Source: Nocardioides faecalis (GTDB taxonomy: Bacteria > Actinomycetota > Actinomycetes > Propionibacteriales > Nocardioidaceae). From it: DNA of 64,000 nt. The notes under the pieces are model-generated. The model saw only the letters and a program-made list of their open reading frames with translations, was not told where the DNA came from and ran no database searches. Position numbers and translations under genes: made by a program. The stretch covers positions 2,418,001 through 2,482,000 of the forward strand of contig NZ_CP074406.1 in NCBI RefSeq assembly GCF_018388425.1, read 5' to 3'. This document shows, in pieces, positions 10,661-20,706 of this stretch (its first letter is position 1; every line of letters starts with the position of its first letter).

Positions 10661-12876
10661 GCGTCCTCGGACTCGTCGCCCTCGGTGCTCTCGCTGTCCT
10701 CCACGACCGGGACGAGCGACAGCTTGCCGCGGTCGTCGATCTCGGCGATCTCGACCTGCAGCTTCTGACCGACCGAGACGACCTCCTCGACGTTGTCGAC
10801 CCGCTTGCCGCCGGCGAGGCCGCGCAGCTTGCTGATGTGCAGCAGCCCGTCCTTGCCCGGCATCAGCGCGACGAAGGCACCGAAGTTGGTGGTCTTCACG
10901 ACGGTGCCGAGGTAGCGCTCGCCGACCTCGGGCATCGTCGGGTTGGCGATCGCGTTGACCGCGGCCCGGGCGGCCTCGGCCGCCTCGCCGTTGGTCGCGC
11001 CGATGTAGACCGTGCCGTCGTCCTCGATCGACAGGGTCGCGCCGGTGTCGTCCTGGATCTGGTTGATCACCTTGCCCTTCGGGCCGATGACCTCACCGAT
11101 CTTGTCCACGGGCACCTTGACCGTGATGATCCGCGGGGCGTGGATCGACATCTCCTCGGGGCCGTCGATCGCCTCGCCCATGACCTCGAGGATCGCGAGG
11201 CGGGCGTCCTTGGCCTGGTTGAGGGCCTTCGCGAGGACCTCGGCCGGGATGCCGTCGAGCTTGGTGTCCAGCTGCAGGGCCGTGACGAACTCCTTGGTGC
11301 CGGCGACCTTGAAGTCCATGTCGCCGAAGGCGTCCTCAGCGCCGAGGATGTCGGTCAGCGCGACGTACTCCGTCTTGCCGTCGACCTCACCGGAGATCAG
11401 ACCCATGGCGATGCCCGCGACGGCCGCCTTCAGCGGCACGCCGGCCTGCAGCAGCGACAGGGTCGAGGCGCAGACCGAGCCCATCGACGTCGAGCCGTTG
11501 GAGCCCATGCACTCCGAGATCTGACGGATCGCGTAGGGGAACTCCTCGCGGCTCGGCAGCACGGGCACCAGCGCGCGACGCGCCAGGGCGCCGTGGCCGA
11601 TCTCGCGACGCTTCGGCGAGCCGACGCGGCCGGTCTCGCCGGTGGAGAACGGCGCGAAGACGTACTTGTGCATGTAGCGGCGGTACTTCTCCGGGGAGAG
11701 CGTGTCGAGCTGCTGCTCCATCTTGAGCATGTCGAGGGTGGTGACGCCCAGGATCTGGGTCTCGCCACGCTCGAAGAGGGCGGAGCCGTGCACCCGCGGA
11801 ACGACGTCGACCTCGGCGTGCAGCGGACGGATGTCGGCCAGGCCGCGACCGTCGATGCGCACCTTGTCACGCAGCACGCGCTCGCGCACGACCTGCTTGT
11901 TCAGCGAGCGGAACGCTGCGCCGAGCTCCTTCTCGCGGCCCTCAAACTGGCCGGCGAGCTTCTCGAGCAGCGCCGCCTTGAGCTCGTCGGTCCGGGCCTC
12001 GCGCTCCTGCTTGTCGCCGATGGTCATCGCGGCGGCCAGGTCGGTCTTCGCGGCGGCCTCGACGGCGGCGTAGACGTCGTCCTCGTAGTCGAGGAAGACC
12101 GGGAACTCCTGGACGGGCTTCGCGGCGACGTTGGCGAGCTCCTGCTGGGCCTCGCACAGCTGCTTGATGAACGGCTTGGACGCGTCCAGACCGGCGGCGA
12201 CGACGGCCTCGGTCGGCGCCTGGGCGCCGCCGGCGACCTTGGCGAACGAGTCCTCGGTGGCCTCGGCCTCGACCATCATGATCGCGACGTCGCCGGTCTC
12301 GGTGACGCGGCCGGCGACGACCATGTCGAAGACAGCGTTCTCGAGCTGGCTGTGGGTCGGGAACGCGACCCACTGGCCCTCGATCAGCGCGACGCGGGTG
12401 GCGCCGACCGGACCCGAGAAGGGCAGGCCCGAGAGCTGGGTGGACAGCGACGCGGCGTTGATCGCCAGCACGTCGTACAGCGCGTCCGGGTTGAGCGCCA
12501 TCACGGTGATGACGACCTGGACCTCGTTGCGCAGACCCTTCTTGAAGGTCGGGCGCAACGGGCGGTCGATGAGGCGGCAGGTGAGGATCGCGTCCTCGCC
12601 CGGGCGACCCTCGCTGCGGAAGAACGAGCCGGGGATCTTGCCCGCGGCGTACATCCGCTCCTCGACGTCGATCGTCAAGGGGAAGAAGTCGAAGTGGTCC
12701 TTGGGGTGCTTGCCCGCGGTGGTCGCGGAGAGCAGCATCGTGTCGTCGTCGAGGTAGGCGGTCACCGAGCCGGCGGCCTGGCGGGCCAGCAGGCCCGTCT
12801 CGAACTTGACGGTGCGGGTGCCGAACTTGCCGTTGTCCAGAACGGTTTCGACGGCAGAGATGACGGGTTCAGTCAA
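10657..12876 (-). CDS. pnp: Polyribonucleotide nucleotidyltransferase (PNPase)
   Basis: 739 residues with two RNase PH-like domains, a KH domain ([20 protein letters not shown], about residue 590) and an S1 domain ([23 protein letters not shown]) before an acidic tail. It degrades RNA phosphorolytically and can add 3' tails. The start codon is TTG at 12876: no ATG or GTG is in frame nearby, and AAGAGA lies just upstream. It is downstream of rpsO but separated by a terminator, with its own leader and likely promoter. Confidence 0.97.
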   Translation of the reverse strand: MTEPVISAVETVLDNGKFGTRTVKFETGLLARQAAGSVTAYLDDDTMLLSATTAGKHPKDHFDFFPLTIDVEERMYAAGKIPGSFFRSEGRPGEDAILTCRLIDRPLRPTFKKGLRNEVQVVITVMALNPDALYDVLAINAASLSTQLSGLPFSGPVGATRVALIEGQWVAFPTHSQLENAVFDMVVAGRVTETGDVAIMMVEAEATEDSFAKVAGGAQAPTEAVVAAGLDASKPFIKQLCEAQQELANVAAKPVQEFPVFLDYEDDVYAAVEAAAKTDLAAAMTIGDKQEREARTDELKAALLEKLAGQFEGREKELGAAFRSLNKQVVRERVLRDKVRIDGRGLADIRPLHAEVDVVPRVHGSALFERGETQILGVTTLDMLKMEQQLDTLSPEKYRRYMHKYVFAPFSTGETGRVGSPKRREIGHGALARRALVPVLPSREEFPYAIRQISECMGSNGSTSMGSVCASTLSLLQAGVPLKAAVAGIAMGLISGEVDGKTEYVALTDILGAEDAFGDMDFKVAGTKEFVTALQLDTKLDGIPAEVLAKALNQAKDARLAILEVMGEAIDGPEEMSIHAPRIITVKVPVDKIGEVIGPKGKVINQIQDDTGATLSIEDDGTVYIGATNGEAAEAARAAVNAIANPTMPEVGERYLGTVVKTTNFGAFVALMPGKDGLLHISKLRGLAGGKRVDNVEEVVSVGQKLQVEIAEIDDRGKLSLVPVVEDSESTEGDESEDA

Positions 12877-12897
12877 GATGTTCTCTTATTCCTACGT

Positions 12898-12916
12898 GCG
12901 CGGCTCGTTGCCGCGC
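12898..12916 (-). promoter_or_regulatory. Hairpin in pnp leader
   Basis: On the minus strand GCGCGGC-AACGA-GCCGCGC forms a perfect 7-bp hairpin in the pnp 5' leader, about 20 bases before the TTG start. Leader hairpins controlling pnp are known in E. coli (RNase III/PNPase autocontrol). Applying that here is inference. Confidence 0.4.
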
Positions 12917-12942
12917 GGGATGGGACTTGGTTGTCACCGGCC

Positions 12943-12948
12943 AGACTA
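12943..12948 (-). promoter_or_regulatory. Likely -10 element of pnp promoter
   Basis: Minus-strand TAGTCT downstream of the rpsO terminator and about 65 bases before the pnp start. It would give pnp a transcript independent of rpsO. Confidence 0.35.
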
Positions 12949-12962
12949 ACGACCCTGGGCCG

Positions 12963-13000
12963 AAAAAGCAGAACGGGCGACCCTGGAGGGTCGCCCGTTC
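12963..13000 (-). terminator. Rho-independent terminator of rpsO
   Basis: A perfect 13-bp stem (GAACGGGCGACCC with its complement) and 4-base loop, followed on the minus strand by TGCTTTTTC. It lies 19 bases past the rpsO stop. This is the best intrinsic terminator in the window. Confidence 0.85.
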
Positions 13001-13018
13001 AGAAGATGCGCGAGGTGC

Positions 13019-13294
13019 TCAGCGGCGCAGGCCGAGGCGCTCGACGATGGAGCGGTAACGCTCGATCTCGGTCTTCTTGAGGTAGTTCAGGAGGCGGCGG
13101 CGCTGACCGACGAGCAGCAACAGGCCACGGCGGCTGTGGTGGTCGTGCTTGTGCGTCTTGAGGTGCTCGGTGAGGTGCGCGATGCGGTGGCTCAGCAGCG
13201 CGATCTGCACCTCGGGCGAACCGGTGTCTCCCTCGGAGGTGCCGTACTCGGCGATGATCTTCTTCTTGGTCTCAGCGTCGGTACCGACTGCCAT
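13019..13294 (-). CDS. rpsO: 30S ribosomal protein S15
   Basis: 91 residues from ATG 13294, a normal length for S15. The conserved [17 protein letters not shown] and [23 protein letters not shown] segments bind 16S rRNA helices in the 30S platform. AGGGAG precedes the ATG. The leader is about 90 bases long and can form a GCCGT-CAGA-ACGGC hairpin; S15 is known to repress its own translation through leader RNA in several bacteria. A longer open frame upstream is an artefact. Confidence 0.98.
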   Translation of the reverse strand: MAVGTDAETKKKIIAEYGTSEGDTGSPEVQIALLSHRIAHLTEHLKTHKHDHHSRRGLLLLVGQRRRLLNYLKKTEIERYRSIVERLGLRR

Positions 13295-13389
13295 GGTGAC
13301 TCCCTGTTCGCTCGTTGCGCGGCGCACCAGCCTGAAATCCTGGAGCTCTCTTTGTCCGCGGCCGTTCTGACGGCAACCGAACAAGGCTA
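13295..13389 (-). promoter_or_regulatory. rpsO promoter and leader (possible S15 autoregulatory RNA)
   Basis: A -10 like TAGCCT reads on the minus strand at 13384-13389. The leader that follows includes a GCCGT/ACGGC hairpin and a strong AGGGAG ribosome site just before the ATG. Autoregulation by S15 is established in other bacteria through unrelated structures. The claim here is inference. Confidence 0.35.
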
Positions 13390-13401
13390 ACAGCGCAGCT
13401 C

Positions 13402-13430
13402 GGCCGGCACCCAATCGCTGGGTGCCGGCC
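13402..13430 (-). terminator. Hairpin downstream of DUF6458-like gene
   Basis: A perfect 12-bp stem (GGCCGGCACCCA with its complement) and 5-base loop, 13 bases past the stop at 13443 on the minus strand. No T-run follows, so it is terminator-like by position. Confidence 0.5.
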
Positions 13431-13442
13431 GAGGGGTGCCTC

Positions 13443-13673
13443 TCAGGCCTGCGGCGGGACCTGGTGACGCTCCTCCACGTGGGTGCCGTCGGCGTACGTG
13501 CGGGAGCTGCGCGAGCGCGCCGTGCTGGCCAGGGTGAGCAGGATGCCCAGGACCCCGACCCCGGCCAGGATCCAGCCGACGAGCGTGAGCTCCACGCCCT
13601 CGACACGGTCCTGGACGGCGAGGGCGAGGATCAGCCCGATCGCCAGCAGGAAGATTCCGACTCCGTAACCCAT
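13443..13673 (-). CDS. Small two-helix membrane protein, DUF6458-like
   Basis: 76 residues from ATG 13673 with GGAG 7-8 bases upstream. The N-terminal helix is [19 protein letters not shown], ending in [29 protein letters not shown] (second helix). A polar tail ends [20 protein letters not shown]. This two-helix pattern matches the small actinobacterial DUF6458 family. Its function is unknown. Confidence 0.65.
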   Translation of the reverse strand: MGYGVGIFLLAIGLILALAVQDRVEGVELTLVGWILAGVGVLGILLTLASTARSRSSRTYADGTHVEERHQVPPQA

Positions 13674-13770
13674 GACAGGTCTCCTTCGGTAGATGTGCCG
13701 CACCGGTACCCCCGCCGGCGCCAGCGCATACGACGGGCTCCGTATCCCGGGAGGCGGTGGTCGACGAGAC

Positions 13771-14802
13771 CTACTCGGTCGGCGTGAGACCTCCGAGGTC
13801 GGCCTCACGCAAGGAGCGGTACGCCACCCGGGCGCTCACGGCACGCTCGAGCTCGCGGATGACCACGGAGAAGAACTGCTGGCGATAGAGCTCGTCGGTC
13901 ACCGCATAGACGGTGAAGTAGAGCCCGCTGAATGCGGCGAGGAAGATCGACACGCGCAGCAGGTCGATGCTCAGGCGCTCCCCGAACCAGTCCCCCGCCG
14001 GTCCGCTGAGCGTCTCCAGCGGCCCGCCGGTCCACTGGCTGACCACCTGCGGGTCCATGGCGACCACGCCGAAGAGGATGAAGAACGCGAACACGGCGAC
14101 GGCCAGCAGCAGCACCTGCACCACCTGGGCCACCAGGAGCACGAGCAGCAGGTTCGCCCGTTGCAGGCCCATGATCCGGGCGTCCACGGAGCCGACCCGG
14201 TCGACCCGGGCGGCCAGGCGCTGCGCGGCGGCCTCCAGCGGCGTGCCGGCGCAGGCGGCCACCAGCTGGTCCGCCTCGACCTCCTGGTCGACGTCGTCGA
14301 GCTCCTCGGGCAGGCGGGTGAGCAGGAACCCGACCGCGAACCCGGCGAAGAGCAGCACGGTCACCCACAGCACGCCGCCGTCGAGGCTGGCCGCGACCTG
14401 CCAGACCTCGGCGTTGATGAACAAGAAGGTGATGAACAGCAGCAGCAGCGGCAGCGCCCGGGTCACCAGGGGCAGCGCGAGCCCGAGCGAGGCCAGGGCA
14501 CGGCGCACCGCCCAGCCGACGATCAACCACGCGCGCAGCGTCACCACGGCATACAAGGCGAGCACCAGCCCGCCGGTGGTCATCCCCGCGCCGACGCCGC
14601 TCGCCGCGCCGAGGCTCGCGCCGACGACGACGCCCGCGACGAGCCCGATGACGGCCGCCGCGGCGAGCACGGTCGTGATCCGCCCCCGGCGCAGGCCGTG
14701 GGCGACACCCTCGCGCAGGTCGTCGACGAAGTAGGGAAGGCCGTGGTCGACGAACCAGCGCTCCGCGGCGGCGACGTCCCCGTCACGCACGGGCGGCTCC
14801 AC
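13771..14802 (-). CDS. Multi-spanning membrane protein of unknown function
   Basis: 343 residues from GTG 14802, only 3 bases after the ribF stop, so likely coupled to ribF. A soluble N-terminus (AAERWFVDHGLPYFVDDLREG) is followed by about seven hydrophobic segments at roughly 40-65, 75-95, 105-130, 140-160, 215-240 and 280-300. There is an acidic loop LPEELDDVDQEVEADQL near 170. The C-terminus is cytoplasmic-looking and charged. I do not recognise a family; similar proteins appear to be restricted to actinobacteria. Confidence 0.65.
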   Translation of the reverse strand: MEPPVRDGDVAAAERWFVDHGLPYFVDDLREGVAHGLRRGRITTVLAAAAVIGLVAGVVVGASLGAASGVGAGMTTGGLVLALYAVVTLRAWLIVGWAVRRALASLGLALPLVTRALPLLLLFITFLFINAEVWQVAASLDGGVLWVTVLLFAGFAVGFLLTRLPEELDDVDQEVEADQLVAACAGTPLEAAAQRLAARVDRVGSVDARIMGLQRANLLLVLLVAQVVQVLLLAVAVFAFFILFGVVAMDPQVVSQWTGGPLETLSGPAGDWFGERLSIDLLRVSIFLAAFSGLYFTVYAVTDELYRQQFFSVVIRELERAVSARVAYRSLREADLGGLTPTE

Positions 14803-14805
14803 GGC

Positions 14806-15753
14806 TCAGTCCCCCAGGATGCTGCGCGCGTCCTGCACGTCGTTCGCCATCGCGGCGAGCAGGTCCTCGACCGAGTCGAAGCGCACCATGCCGCGCAGGC
14901 GCTCGGTGAACGAGACCTCGACCTCACGCCCGTAGAGCTCGAGGTCGTCGCGGTCGAGCACGTAGGACTCCACGCGCCGCTCGCGCTCACCGGCGAAGGT
15001 CGGGTTGGTGCCGACGCTGATCGCGGCGGGGAAGGCGACGCCGGCGTCGGGTCCCTCGAGGACCCTCAGCCGGCCGGCGTACACGCCGTCGGCGGGCGCC
15101 GCGGCACCGGCACGGACGGGAACGTTCGCGGTCGGGTAGCCGAGCCCGCGGCCGCGCTTGTCCCCCTCCACGACGACGCCGCGGGTGGTGAACTCACGGC
15201 CCAGCGCCTCCGCCGCACCGGTGACGTCGCCGGCGGCCAGGCAGGTCCGCACATAGGTGGAGGACCACACCTGCGGACCGCCGTCGAGGGTGACCTCCTC
15301 GAGCACGAAGTCGTTGCCGCTGCCGTTGGCACGCAGCAGGTTGCAGTCGCCGGCGGCGCGGGCGCCGAAGCGGAAGTTCGCGCCGACCACCACGGCCTTG
15401 ACGTGCAGTGTCTCCAGCAGGATCCGGTCGATGAACTCCCCGGGCGTCCAGGCGGCGATCTCGCGGGAGAAGGGGACGACCAGGACGTCGTCGACGCCGG
15501 CCTCACCCAGCAGCCGGAGCCGCTCCTCGATCGTCGTCAGGGTGGCCGGCGCGTGCTCGGGGCGCAGCACCGCGATCGGGTGCGGGTCGAAGGTCACCGC
15601 CACGACGTGGTCCACGCCGAGCTCGCGGGCGACCTCGCCCGCGCGACGTACCACCTGCTGGTGCCCCAGGTGCATCCCGTCGAAGTTGCCGATGGTCACG
15701 ACAGTGCGGCCGAGCTCCCTCGGCACCTCGGAGAATTCACGCCAGACCTGCAC
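14806..15753 (-). CDS. ribF: Bifunctional riboflavin kinase/FAD synthetase RibF
   Basis: 315 residues. The N-terminal FMN adenylyltransferase domain has TIGNFDGMHLGHQQVV (about residues 20-35) and FDPHP. The C-terminal riboflavin kinase domain has RGLGYPTANV and SVGTNPTF with ESYVLD. It converts riboflavin to FMN and then FAD. GTG 15753 is the only sensible start. It is the member of the rbfA-truB-ribF-rpsO cluster usual in bacteria. Confidence 0.96.
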   Translation of the reverse strand: MQVWREFSEVPRELGRTVVTIGNFDGMHLGHQQVVRRAGEVARELGVDHVVAVTFDPHPIAVLRPEHAPATLTTIEERLRLLGEAGVDDVLVVPFSREIAAWTPGEFIDRILLETLHVKAVVVGANFRFGARAAGDCNLLRANGSGNDFVLEEVTLDGGPQVWSSTYVRTCLAAGDVTGAAEALGREFTTRGVVVEGDKRGRGLGYPTANVPVRAGAAAPADGVYAGRLRVLEGPDAGVAFPAAISVGTNPTFAGERERRVESYVLDRDDLELYGREVEVSFTERLRGMVRFDSVEDLLAAMANDVQDARSILGD

Positions 15754-15821
15754 GGCGGCAACTCTCCCACATCCACGGTCGCAGGCTGCGCGGAGGCCGG
15801 TGCTGGAACGAGATGGCCCGC

Positions 15822-16679
15822 TCAGCCCACGAAGACCGCGGCTGGGCGGGCCGTTGCACCGTCGGGCCGGTAGAGCGCGAGGAACTCCCCGTCGGGCGCG
15901 AAGACCGCGGTGAGCACCTCGAGCGGGAGCTCCAGCGGCCGGCCGTACCGGACGTCGCGGGCCTGCTCCTCGTCGAGGTCCAGGCTCGGGAAGGAGCGTC
16001 GGGCCGCCTCGGCGATCGGCAGCACCGTGAGGTCGTCGAGGTCGCTGCTCGCCTCGGCCAGGCCGAACGGTCCCACCGCGTGCCTGCGCAGCGCGGTGAG
16101 GTGTCCCCCGACGCCGAGCGCGGCCCCGAGGTCGCGGGCGATGGCGCGGATGTAGGTGCCCGACGAGCACCGCACGCGCAGGTCCAGGTCGAGGTGCTCA
16201 CCGTCGCGGCGGAAGCCGTCGGCCTCCAGCTCGTGCACCGTCACCCGCCGGGGCTCGAGCACGACGTCCTCGCCGGCGCGGACCCGGGCGTAGGCGCGCT
16301 TGCCGTCGACCTTGATCGCCGACACCGCGGTGGGCACCTGGTCGATCTCGCCGCGGAACGCCTCCAGCGCCGCACGCACGTCCGCCTCGGCGAGGTGGGC
16401 GGTGCCGGCGGTGGCCACGACGTCGCCCTCGGCGTCGTCGGTGGTGGTGCTCGCGCCCAGCCGCACGGTGGCCGAGTACGTCTTCTCGGTCAGCATCAGG
16501 TGGCCCAGCAGCCGGGTGCCGCGCTCGACGCCGAGGACGAGCACACCGGTGGCCATCGGGTCCAGCGTCCCGGCATGGCCCACCTTGCGCGTGCCGAGGG
16601 AGCGACGCGCCCGCGCCACCGCGGTGTGCGAGGTGATGCCCGCGGGCTTGTCGATGACGACGAGGCCGGAGGAGGCCAT
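15822..16679 (-). CDS. truB: tRNA pseudouridine(55) synthase TruB
   Basis: 285 residues from ATG 16679. The catalytic aspartate lies in VGHAGTLDPMATGVLVLG (about residues 33-50), preceded by VIDKPAGITSHT. It makes pseudouridine 55 in the tRNA T-loop. The start is 7 bases after the rbfA stop, so they are one transcript. In many actinobacteria a DHH phosphoesterase (NrnA-like) separates rbfA and truB; it is absent here. Confidence 0.96.
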   Translation of the reverse strand: MASSGLVVIDKPAGITSHTAVARARRSLGTRKVGHAGTLDPMATGVLVLGVERGTRLLGHLMLTEKTYSATVRLGASTTTDDAEGDVVATAGTAHLAEADVRAALEAFRGEIDQVPTAVSAIKVDGKRAYARVRAGEDVVLEPRRVTVHELEADGFRRDGEHLDLDLRVRCSSGTYIRAIARDLGAALGVGGHLTALRRHAVGPFGLAEASSDLDDLTVLPIAEAARRSFPSLDLDEEQARDVRYGRPLELPLEVLTAVFAPDGEFLALYRPDGATARPAAVFVG

Positions 16680-16686
16680 CGTCGAC

Positions 16687-17175
16687 TCAGTCCTCGTCGC
16701 GGTCGTCGTCCGCGAGATCGTCGGCCGTGTCGTCGGCCGTCTCTTCGTCGTCGTCGGCGGCGCGCGGCTTCTTGTACGGGTCCGCCTCGCCGGCCGGCTG
16801 GGCGCCGGCGCGCGCTGCGGCGACGGCCTCGTCGGCCTGCCGGGCGCGGGCGAGCACCTCGTCGAGGTGCCGCGCGGACTCGGGCACGCCGTCGAACTCG
16901 AACGCCAGGGACGGCACGTGCCGCATCCCGAGCTGACGACCCACCTCGGAGCGGAGCACGCCCTTGGCGGACTCCAGCGCGGCCGCGGTCGCCTGCTGGT
17001 CGGCGTCCTCACCGAGGACGGTGTAGTAGATGGTGGCGTTCTGCGCGTCGCCGGTGAGCCGCACGTCGGTGACCGTGACGAAACCCAGTCGCGGGTCCTT
17101 GATCCGACGCTCGAGCATCTCGGCGACGATCACCTTGATCCGGTCGGCGATCTTGCGCACGCGGGGGCTGGCCAT
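16687..17175 (-). CDS. rbfA: Ribosome-binding factor A
   Basis: 162 residues. The core [21 protein letters not shown]...[18 protein letters not shown] is typical of RbfA, a KH-fold factor for late 16S rRNA processing and cold growth. The family core is about 110-120 residues; here it carries a roughly 45-residue extension ending in an almost purely acidic tail (Asp/Glu from about residue 135 on), as in some actinobacteria. Confidence 0.96.
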   Translation of the reverse strand: MASPRVRKIADRIKVIVAEMLERRIKDPRLGFVTVTDVRLTGDAQNATIYYTVLGEDADQQATAAALESAKGVLRSEVGRQLGMRHVPSLAFEFDGVPESARHLDEVLARARQADEAVAAARAGAQPAGEADPYKKPRAADDDEETADDTADDLADDDRDED

Positions 17176-17199
17176 GGTTCGTTCCTATCACCAGAAGGG

Positions 17200-17234
17200 C
17201 ACGCCGCCCGCCCCGGGACGGGGCGGGCGGCGTG
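17200..17234 (-). terminator. Very GC-rich hairpin between infB and rbfA
   Basis: A perfect 15-bp stem (CACGCCGCCCGCCCC with its complement) and 5-base loop in the 79-base gap between infB and rbfA. There is no T-run. It may attenuate, or mark RNA processing or stability, rather than end transcription. Confidence 0.45.
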
Positions 17235-17254
17235 GTTGAGCAGGGAGCGGGCGA

Positions 17255-20122
17255 TCAGCTCCGCGGGATCTCCTTCATCTCGAAGGCCTCCACGATGTCG
17301 CCCTCCTTGATGTCCTGGAAGTTCTTGAGCACGAGACCGCACTCGAAGCCCTCCCGGACCTCCGACGCGTCGTCCTTCTCCCGCTTGAGGGAGGCAAGGT
17401 CGAGGTTGTCGGCGATGACCGCACCGTCGCGGAGCACACGCACCTTGGCGTTGCGGCGGATGACGCCGTCGATGACCATGCAGCCCGCGATGTTGCCGAT
17501 CTTGGACGAGCGGAAGATCGCACGGATCTCCGCCTGACCCAGGGTCGACTCCTCGTACTCGGGCTTGAGCATGCCCTTGAGGGCCGCCTCGATCTCCTCG
17601 ATGGCCTGGTAGATGACCGAGTAGTATCGGATCTCCACGCCTTCCTTGTCCGCCATCTGGCCCGCCTTGCCCTGGGGCCGGACGTTGAAGCCGATGATGA
17701 TGGCGTCGGAGGCGGCAGCCAGGTCGACGTTGGTCTCGGTGATCGCACCGACACCGCGGTCGATGACCCGCAGGCTGACCTCGTCGCCGACGTCGATCTG
17801 GGCGAGGGCGTCCTCGAGGGCCTCGACCGAACCGGACACGTCGCCCTTGAGGATGAGGTTGAGCTCCTGGCTCTCGCCCTTCTCCATGGAGGCCATGAAG
17901 TCCTCGAGGGTGCGACGGATGCGGCGCTTGGCCTGCATGGCCGCACGCTCGCGCGCCTCGCGCTTCTCCGCGATCTGACGCGCCATCCGGTCGTCCTCGA
18001 CCACGATGAAGTTCTGGCCGGCGCCCGGGACGGACGACAGACCCAGCACCATGGCCGGACGCGCGGGGTCGGCCTCGGTGAGCTCGTTGCCGTGCTCGTC
18101 GAGCATGGCACGAACGCGACCGTGGGCCGGACCGGCGACGATCGAGTCGCCGACCCGCAGCGTTCCGCGCTGCACGAGGATCGTGGCGACCGGGCCGCGA
18201 CCGCGGTCCAGGTGCGCCTCGACGACGAGACCCTGGGCGTCCTGCACCGGGTTGGCGCGCAGGTCCAGCGACGCGTCGGCGGTCAGCACGACCGCCTCGA
18301 GCAGCTTGTCGAGGTTGAGCCCGGCCTTGGCCGAGACGTCGACGAACATCGCGTCGCCGCCGTACTCCTCGGGCACCAGGCCGTACTCGGAGAGCTGACC
18401 ACGGACCTTGGTCGGGTCGGCGGACTCCTTGTCGATCTTGTTGACCGCGACCACGATCGGGACACCGGCAGCCTTGGCGTGGTTGAGCGCCTCGACCGTC
18501 TGCGGCATCACGCCGTCGTCGGCCGCGACCACCAGGATCGCGATGTCGGTCGCCTGCGCACCGCGAGCACGCATGGCGGTGAACGCCTCGTGACCAGGGG
18601 TGTCGATGAAGGTGATCCGGCGCTCGGTGCCGTCGACCTCCGTGGCGACCTGGTAGGCACCGATGTGCTGGGTGATGCCACCGGCCTCGCCCGCGACGAC
18701 GTTCGCGTTGCGGAGCGCGTCGAGCAGCTTGGTCTTTCCGTGGTCGACGTGACCCATGACGGTGACGACGGGCGGGCGGACGACCAGGTCGTCCTCGCCA
18801 CCCTCGTCGGCGCCGAACTCGATGTCGAAGGACTCGAGCAGCTCGCGGTCCTCGTCCTCGGGCGAGACGACCTCGACGACGTAGTTGAGCTCGTCGCCGA
18901 GCAGCTCCAGCGTCTCGTCGCCCACCGACTGCGTGGCGGTCACCATCTCACCGAGGTGGAACAGCATCTGCACGAGCGAGGCAGCGTCGACACCGATCTT
19001 CTCGGCGAAGTCGGTCAGCGAGGAGCCACGAGCGAGACGCACGGTCTCGCCGTTGCCCTTGCGGACCCGCATCCCGCCGATCGTCGGGGCCTCCATGGCC
19101 TCGAATTCCTGGCGACGCGCCCGCTTGGACTTGCGACCGCGCCGGGCGGGACCGCCCGGGCGACCGAACGCGCCCTGGGTCTGGCCACGCTGGCCGGGGC
19201 GACCGCCACCGGGGCGACCGCCGCCGGGGCCGAAGCCGCCGGGACCGCGGCCGGGTGCGCCTGCACCCGCACCGGCCGGTGCACCGCGACCCGGTGCTCC
19301 ACGACCCGGTGCGCCACGACCGGGACCGCCAGGGCCGCCGCCGGGGCGGCCCGGGCCACCGGGGCCACGGCCACCGGGGCCCTGGCCGAACGCGGCAGGG
19401 TTCTTCGGCATCATCGCCGGGTTGGGACGGGGCGGCATGCCCGGACGCGGACCACCGGCGCCGGCGGGCGGACGCGGACCAGCCGGTCCGGCCTCACCCT
19501 CACGAGCCGGCGGCGGGCTGGGCCGACGGCCCATGCCCTGGCTCGGAGCGAACGGGTTGTTGCCCGGGCGGGGCGTGCCGCCCGGCTTGCCCACCGGGCG
19601 CGGGGCCGGAGCCTTGGGCGCGGCGGGCTTGGGCCCGCCCGGCTTGGGAGCGGCCGGCGCCGCAGGCGCGGCGGCGGGCTTCGCCTCCGCCGGCTTCGGC
19701 TCGGCCGGCTTGACCTGCTCCACCGGCTCGGCCGGCTCGGCCGGCTTCGGGGCGGGTGCCTTCGGGCCCGGACGGGGGCCGGGGCGCGGAGCCGCCGGCT
19801 TGTCGGCAGCAGGCGCCTGGGGCGCGGCCGGCGCGGGGGCCGGCGCAGCTGCAGCAGCCGGGGCGGCGGGCGCCGCGGCAGGCTTCGGGGCGGGCGACGG
19901 GCGCTCGGCGGGCTTCTCAGCCCCGCCGGCGGCACCGTCGGCCGGCTTCATCTTCGCGAGGAGCTCGGCTCCGTAGGTCGCCTCGAACTTCTTGACGGCC
20001 GGGAGCTCGATGCTCGAGGACGCGGTCTTGGCGAATTCGCCAATCGCGCTCAGCTTCTCCAGCGCTTCCTTGCTGGGGATGCCGTACTTCTTCGCGAGTT
20101 CGGAAACTCGGGTCTTGGCCAC
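17255..20122 (-). CDS. infB: Translation initiation factor IF-2
   Basis: 955 residues from GTG 20122, with AGAAGGAG 5 bases upstream. An N-terminal IF2_N helix domain ([20 protein letters not shown]) is followed by about 270 residues of low-complexity Pro/Ala/Gly, changing from PA-rich (60-170) to GR/GP-rich (190-320). The GTPase core then has GHVDHGKT (about residue 455), DTPGHEAF and NKID. Domains 3 and 4 complete the protein. IF-2 places initiator fMet-tRNA on the ribosome. The long disordered linker is normal for high-GC actinobacteria. Confidence 0.98.
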   Translation of the reverse strand: MAKTRVSELAKKYGIPSKEALEKLSAIGEFAKTASSSIELPAVKKFEATYGAELLAKMKPADGAAGGAEKPAERPSPAPKPAAAPAAPAAAAAPAPAPAAPQAPAADKPAAPRPGPRPGPKAPAPKPAEPAEPVEQVKPAEPKPAEAKPAAAPAAPAAPKPGGPKPAAPKAPAPRPVGKPGGTPRPGNNPFAPSQGMGRRPSPPPAREGEAGPAGPRPPAGAGGPRPGMPPRPNPAMMPKNPAAFGQGPGGRGPGGPGRPGGGPGGPGRGAPGRGAPGRGAPAGAGAGAPGRGPGGFGPGGGRPGGGRPGQRGQTQGAFGRPGGPARRGRKSKRARRQEFEAMEAPTIGGMRVRKGNGETVRLARGSSLTDFAEKIGVDAASLVQMLFHLGEMVTATQSVGDETLELLGDELNYVVEVVSPEDEDRELLESFDIEFGADEGGEDDLVVRPPVVTVMGHVDHGKTKLLDALRNANVVAGEAGGITQHIGAYQVATEVDGTERRITFIDTPGHEAFTAMRARGAQATDIAILVVAADDGVMPQTVEALNHAKAAGVPIVVAVNKIDKESADPTKVRGQLSEYGLVPEEYGGDAMFVDVSAKAGLNLDKLLEAVVLTADASLDLRANPVQDAQGLVVEAHLDRGRGPVATILVQRGTLRVGDSIVAGPAHGRVRAMLDEHGNELTEADPARPAMVLGLSSVPGAGQNFIVVEDDRMARQIAEKREARERAAMQAKRRIRRTLEDFMASMEKGESQELNLILKGDVSGSVEALEDALAQIDVGDEVSLRVIDRGVGAITETNVDLAAASDAIIIGFNVRPQGKAGQMADKEGVEIRYYSVIYQAIEEIEAALKGMLKPEYEESTLGQAEIRAIFRSSKIGNIAGCMVIDGVIRRNAKVRVLRDGAVIADNLDLASLKREKDDASEVREGFECGLVLKNFQDIKEGDIVEAFEMKEIPRS

Positions 20123-20237
20123 GGTTCTCCTTCTGGCCCAAGACCCGGGGGGATCTTCAGACCGTTGGTGGGTGGTGCAGAACGAACTGGCTCATCGCGA
20201 GGTACTCATCGAGTGCTCATGAGCTGCTGCTCCAGTC

Positions 20238-20582
20238 TCAGTTGATGGATGCGGTCGGATCGATCGTCAGCGCGGCGACGTACTCGCTCACGGGCGCAGT
20301 GGAGAGTCCCTGACCTCCGGGGCCCTGCGCCAGGCGCAACGCTCGGGGGAAGGCTCTCCGCCGTACCGCGAGGTCGTAGCAACCGGAGGTGGGGTGCAGG
20401 TGCGCCCCGCGTCCCGGTGCGGCTCCCCCCGGGTCCGGCCAGACGACCGGTTGCCCGGTCGTCGGGTCCGAGCCGGCGGTCACCCGCAACAACTCGCGCT
20501 TGGCGGCCCGCTGCCGACATCCGATGCAGGTCCTCACGGGCCCCGGTAACGGGGATGCGTCAGGTCCAGCAGAGGATTTCAT
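20238..20582 (-). CDS. ylxR: YlxR family RNA-binding protein
   Basis: 114 residues from ATG 20582 (GGTGG 8 bases upstream); GTG 20600 would add six residues. It has the YlxR/DUF448 signature PVRTCIGCRQRAAKRELLRV at about residues 15-34 and the downstream GRGAHLHPTSGCYDLAVRRRAFPRAL. YlxR-type proteins bind nucleic acid or nucleoid components, and the gene almost always sits between nusA and infB, as here. Confidence 0.93.
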   Translation of the reverse strand: MKSSAGPDASPLPGPVRTCIGCRQRAAKRELLRVTAGSDPTTGQPVVWPDPGGAAPGRGAHLHPTSGCYDLAVRRRAFPRALRLAQGPGGQGLSTAPVSEYVAALTIDPTASIN

Positions 20583-20706
20583 CAGGCGAGCCACCAGCAC
20601 CCGACTCTACCGCTCCGGGGGTCAGGATCACGAACCGGCACCGCGCAGGCGCGCGTCGAACGGCTCCGTACGACGCCGCGGGCACCCGGGACAGGACCCG
20701 CAGGGC

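Noticed and set aside
10837..13080. 747-codon plus-strand open frame opposite pnp
   Set aside because: Complement of PNPase; low-complexity composition with no recognisable domains.
13728..13745. Inverted repeat ATACG-N8-CGTAT upstream of the DUF6458-like gene
   Set aside because: Arms are only 5 bp, expected by chance, and no second copy or regulator is near.
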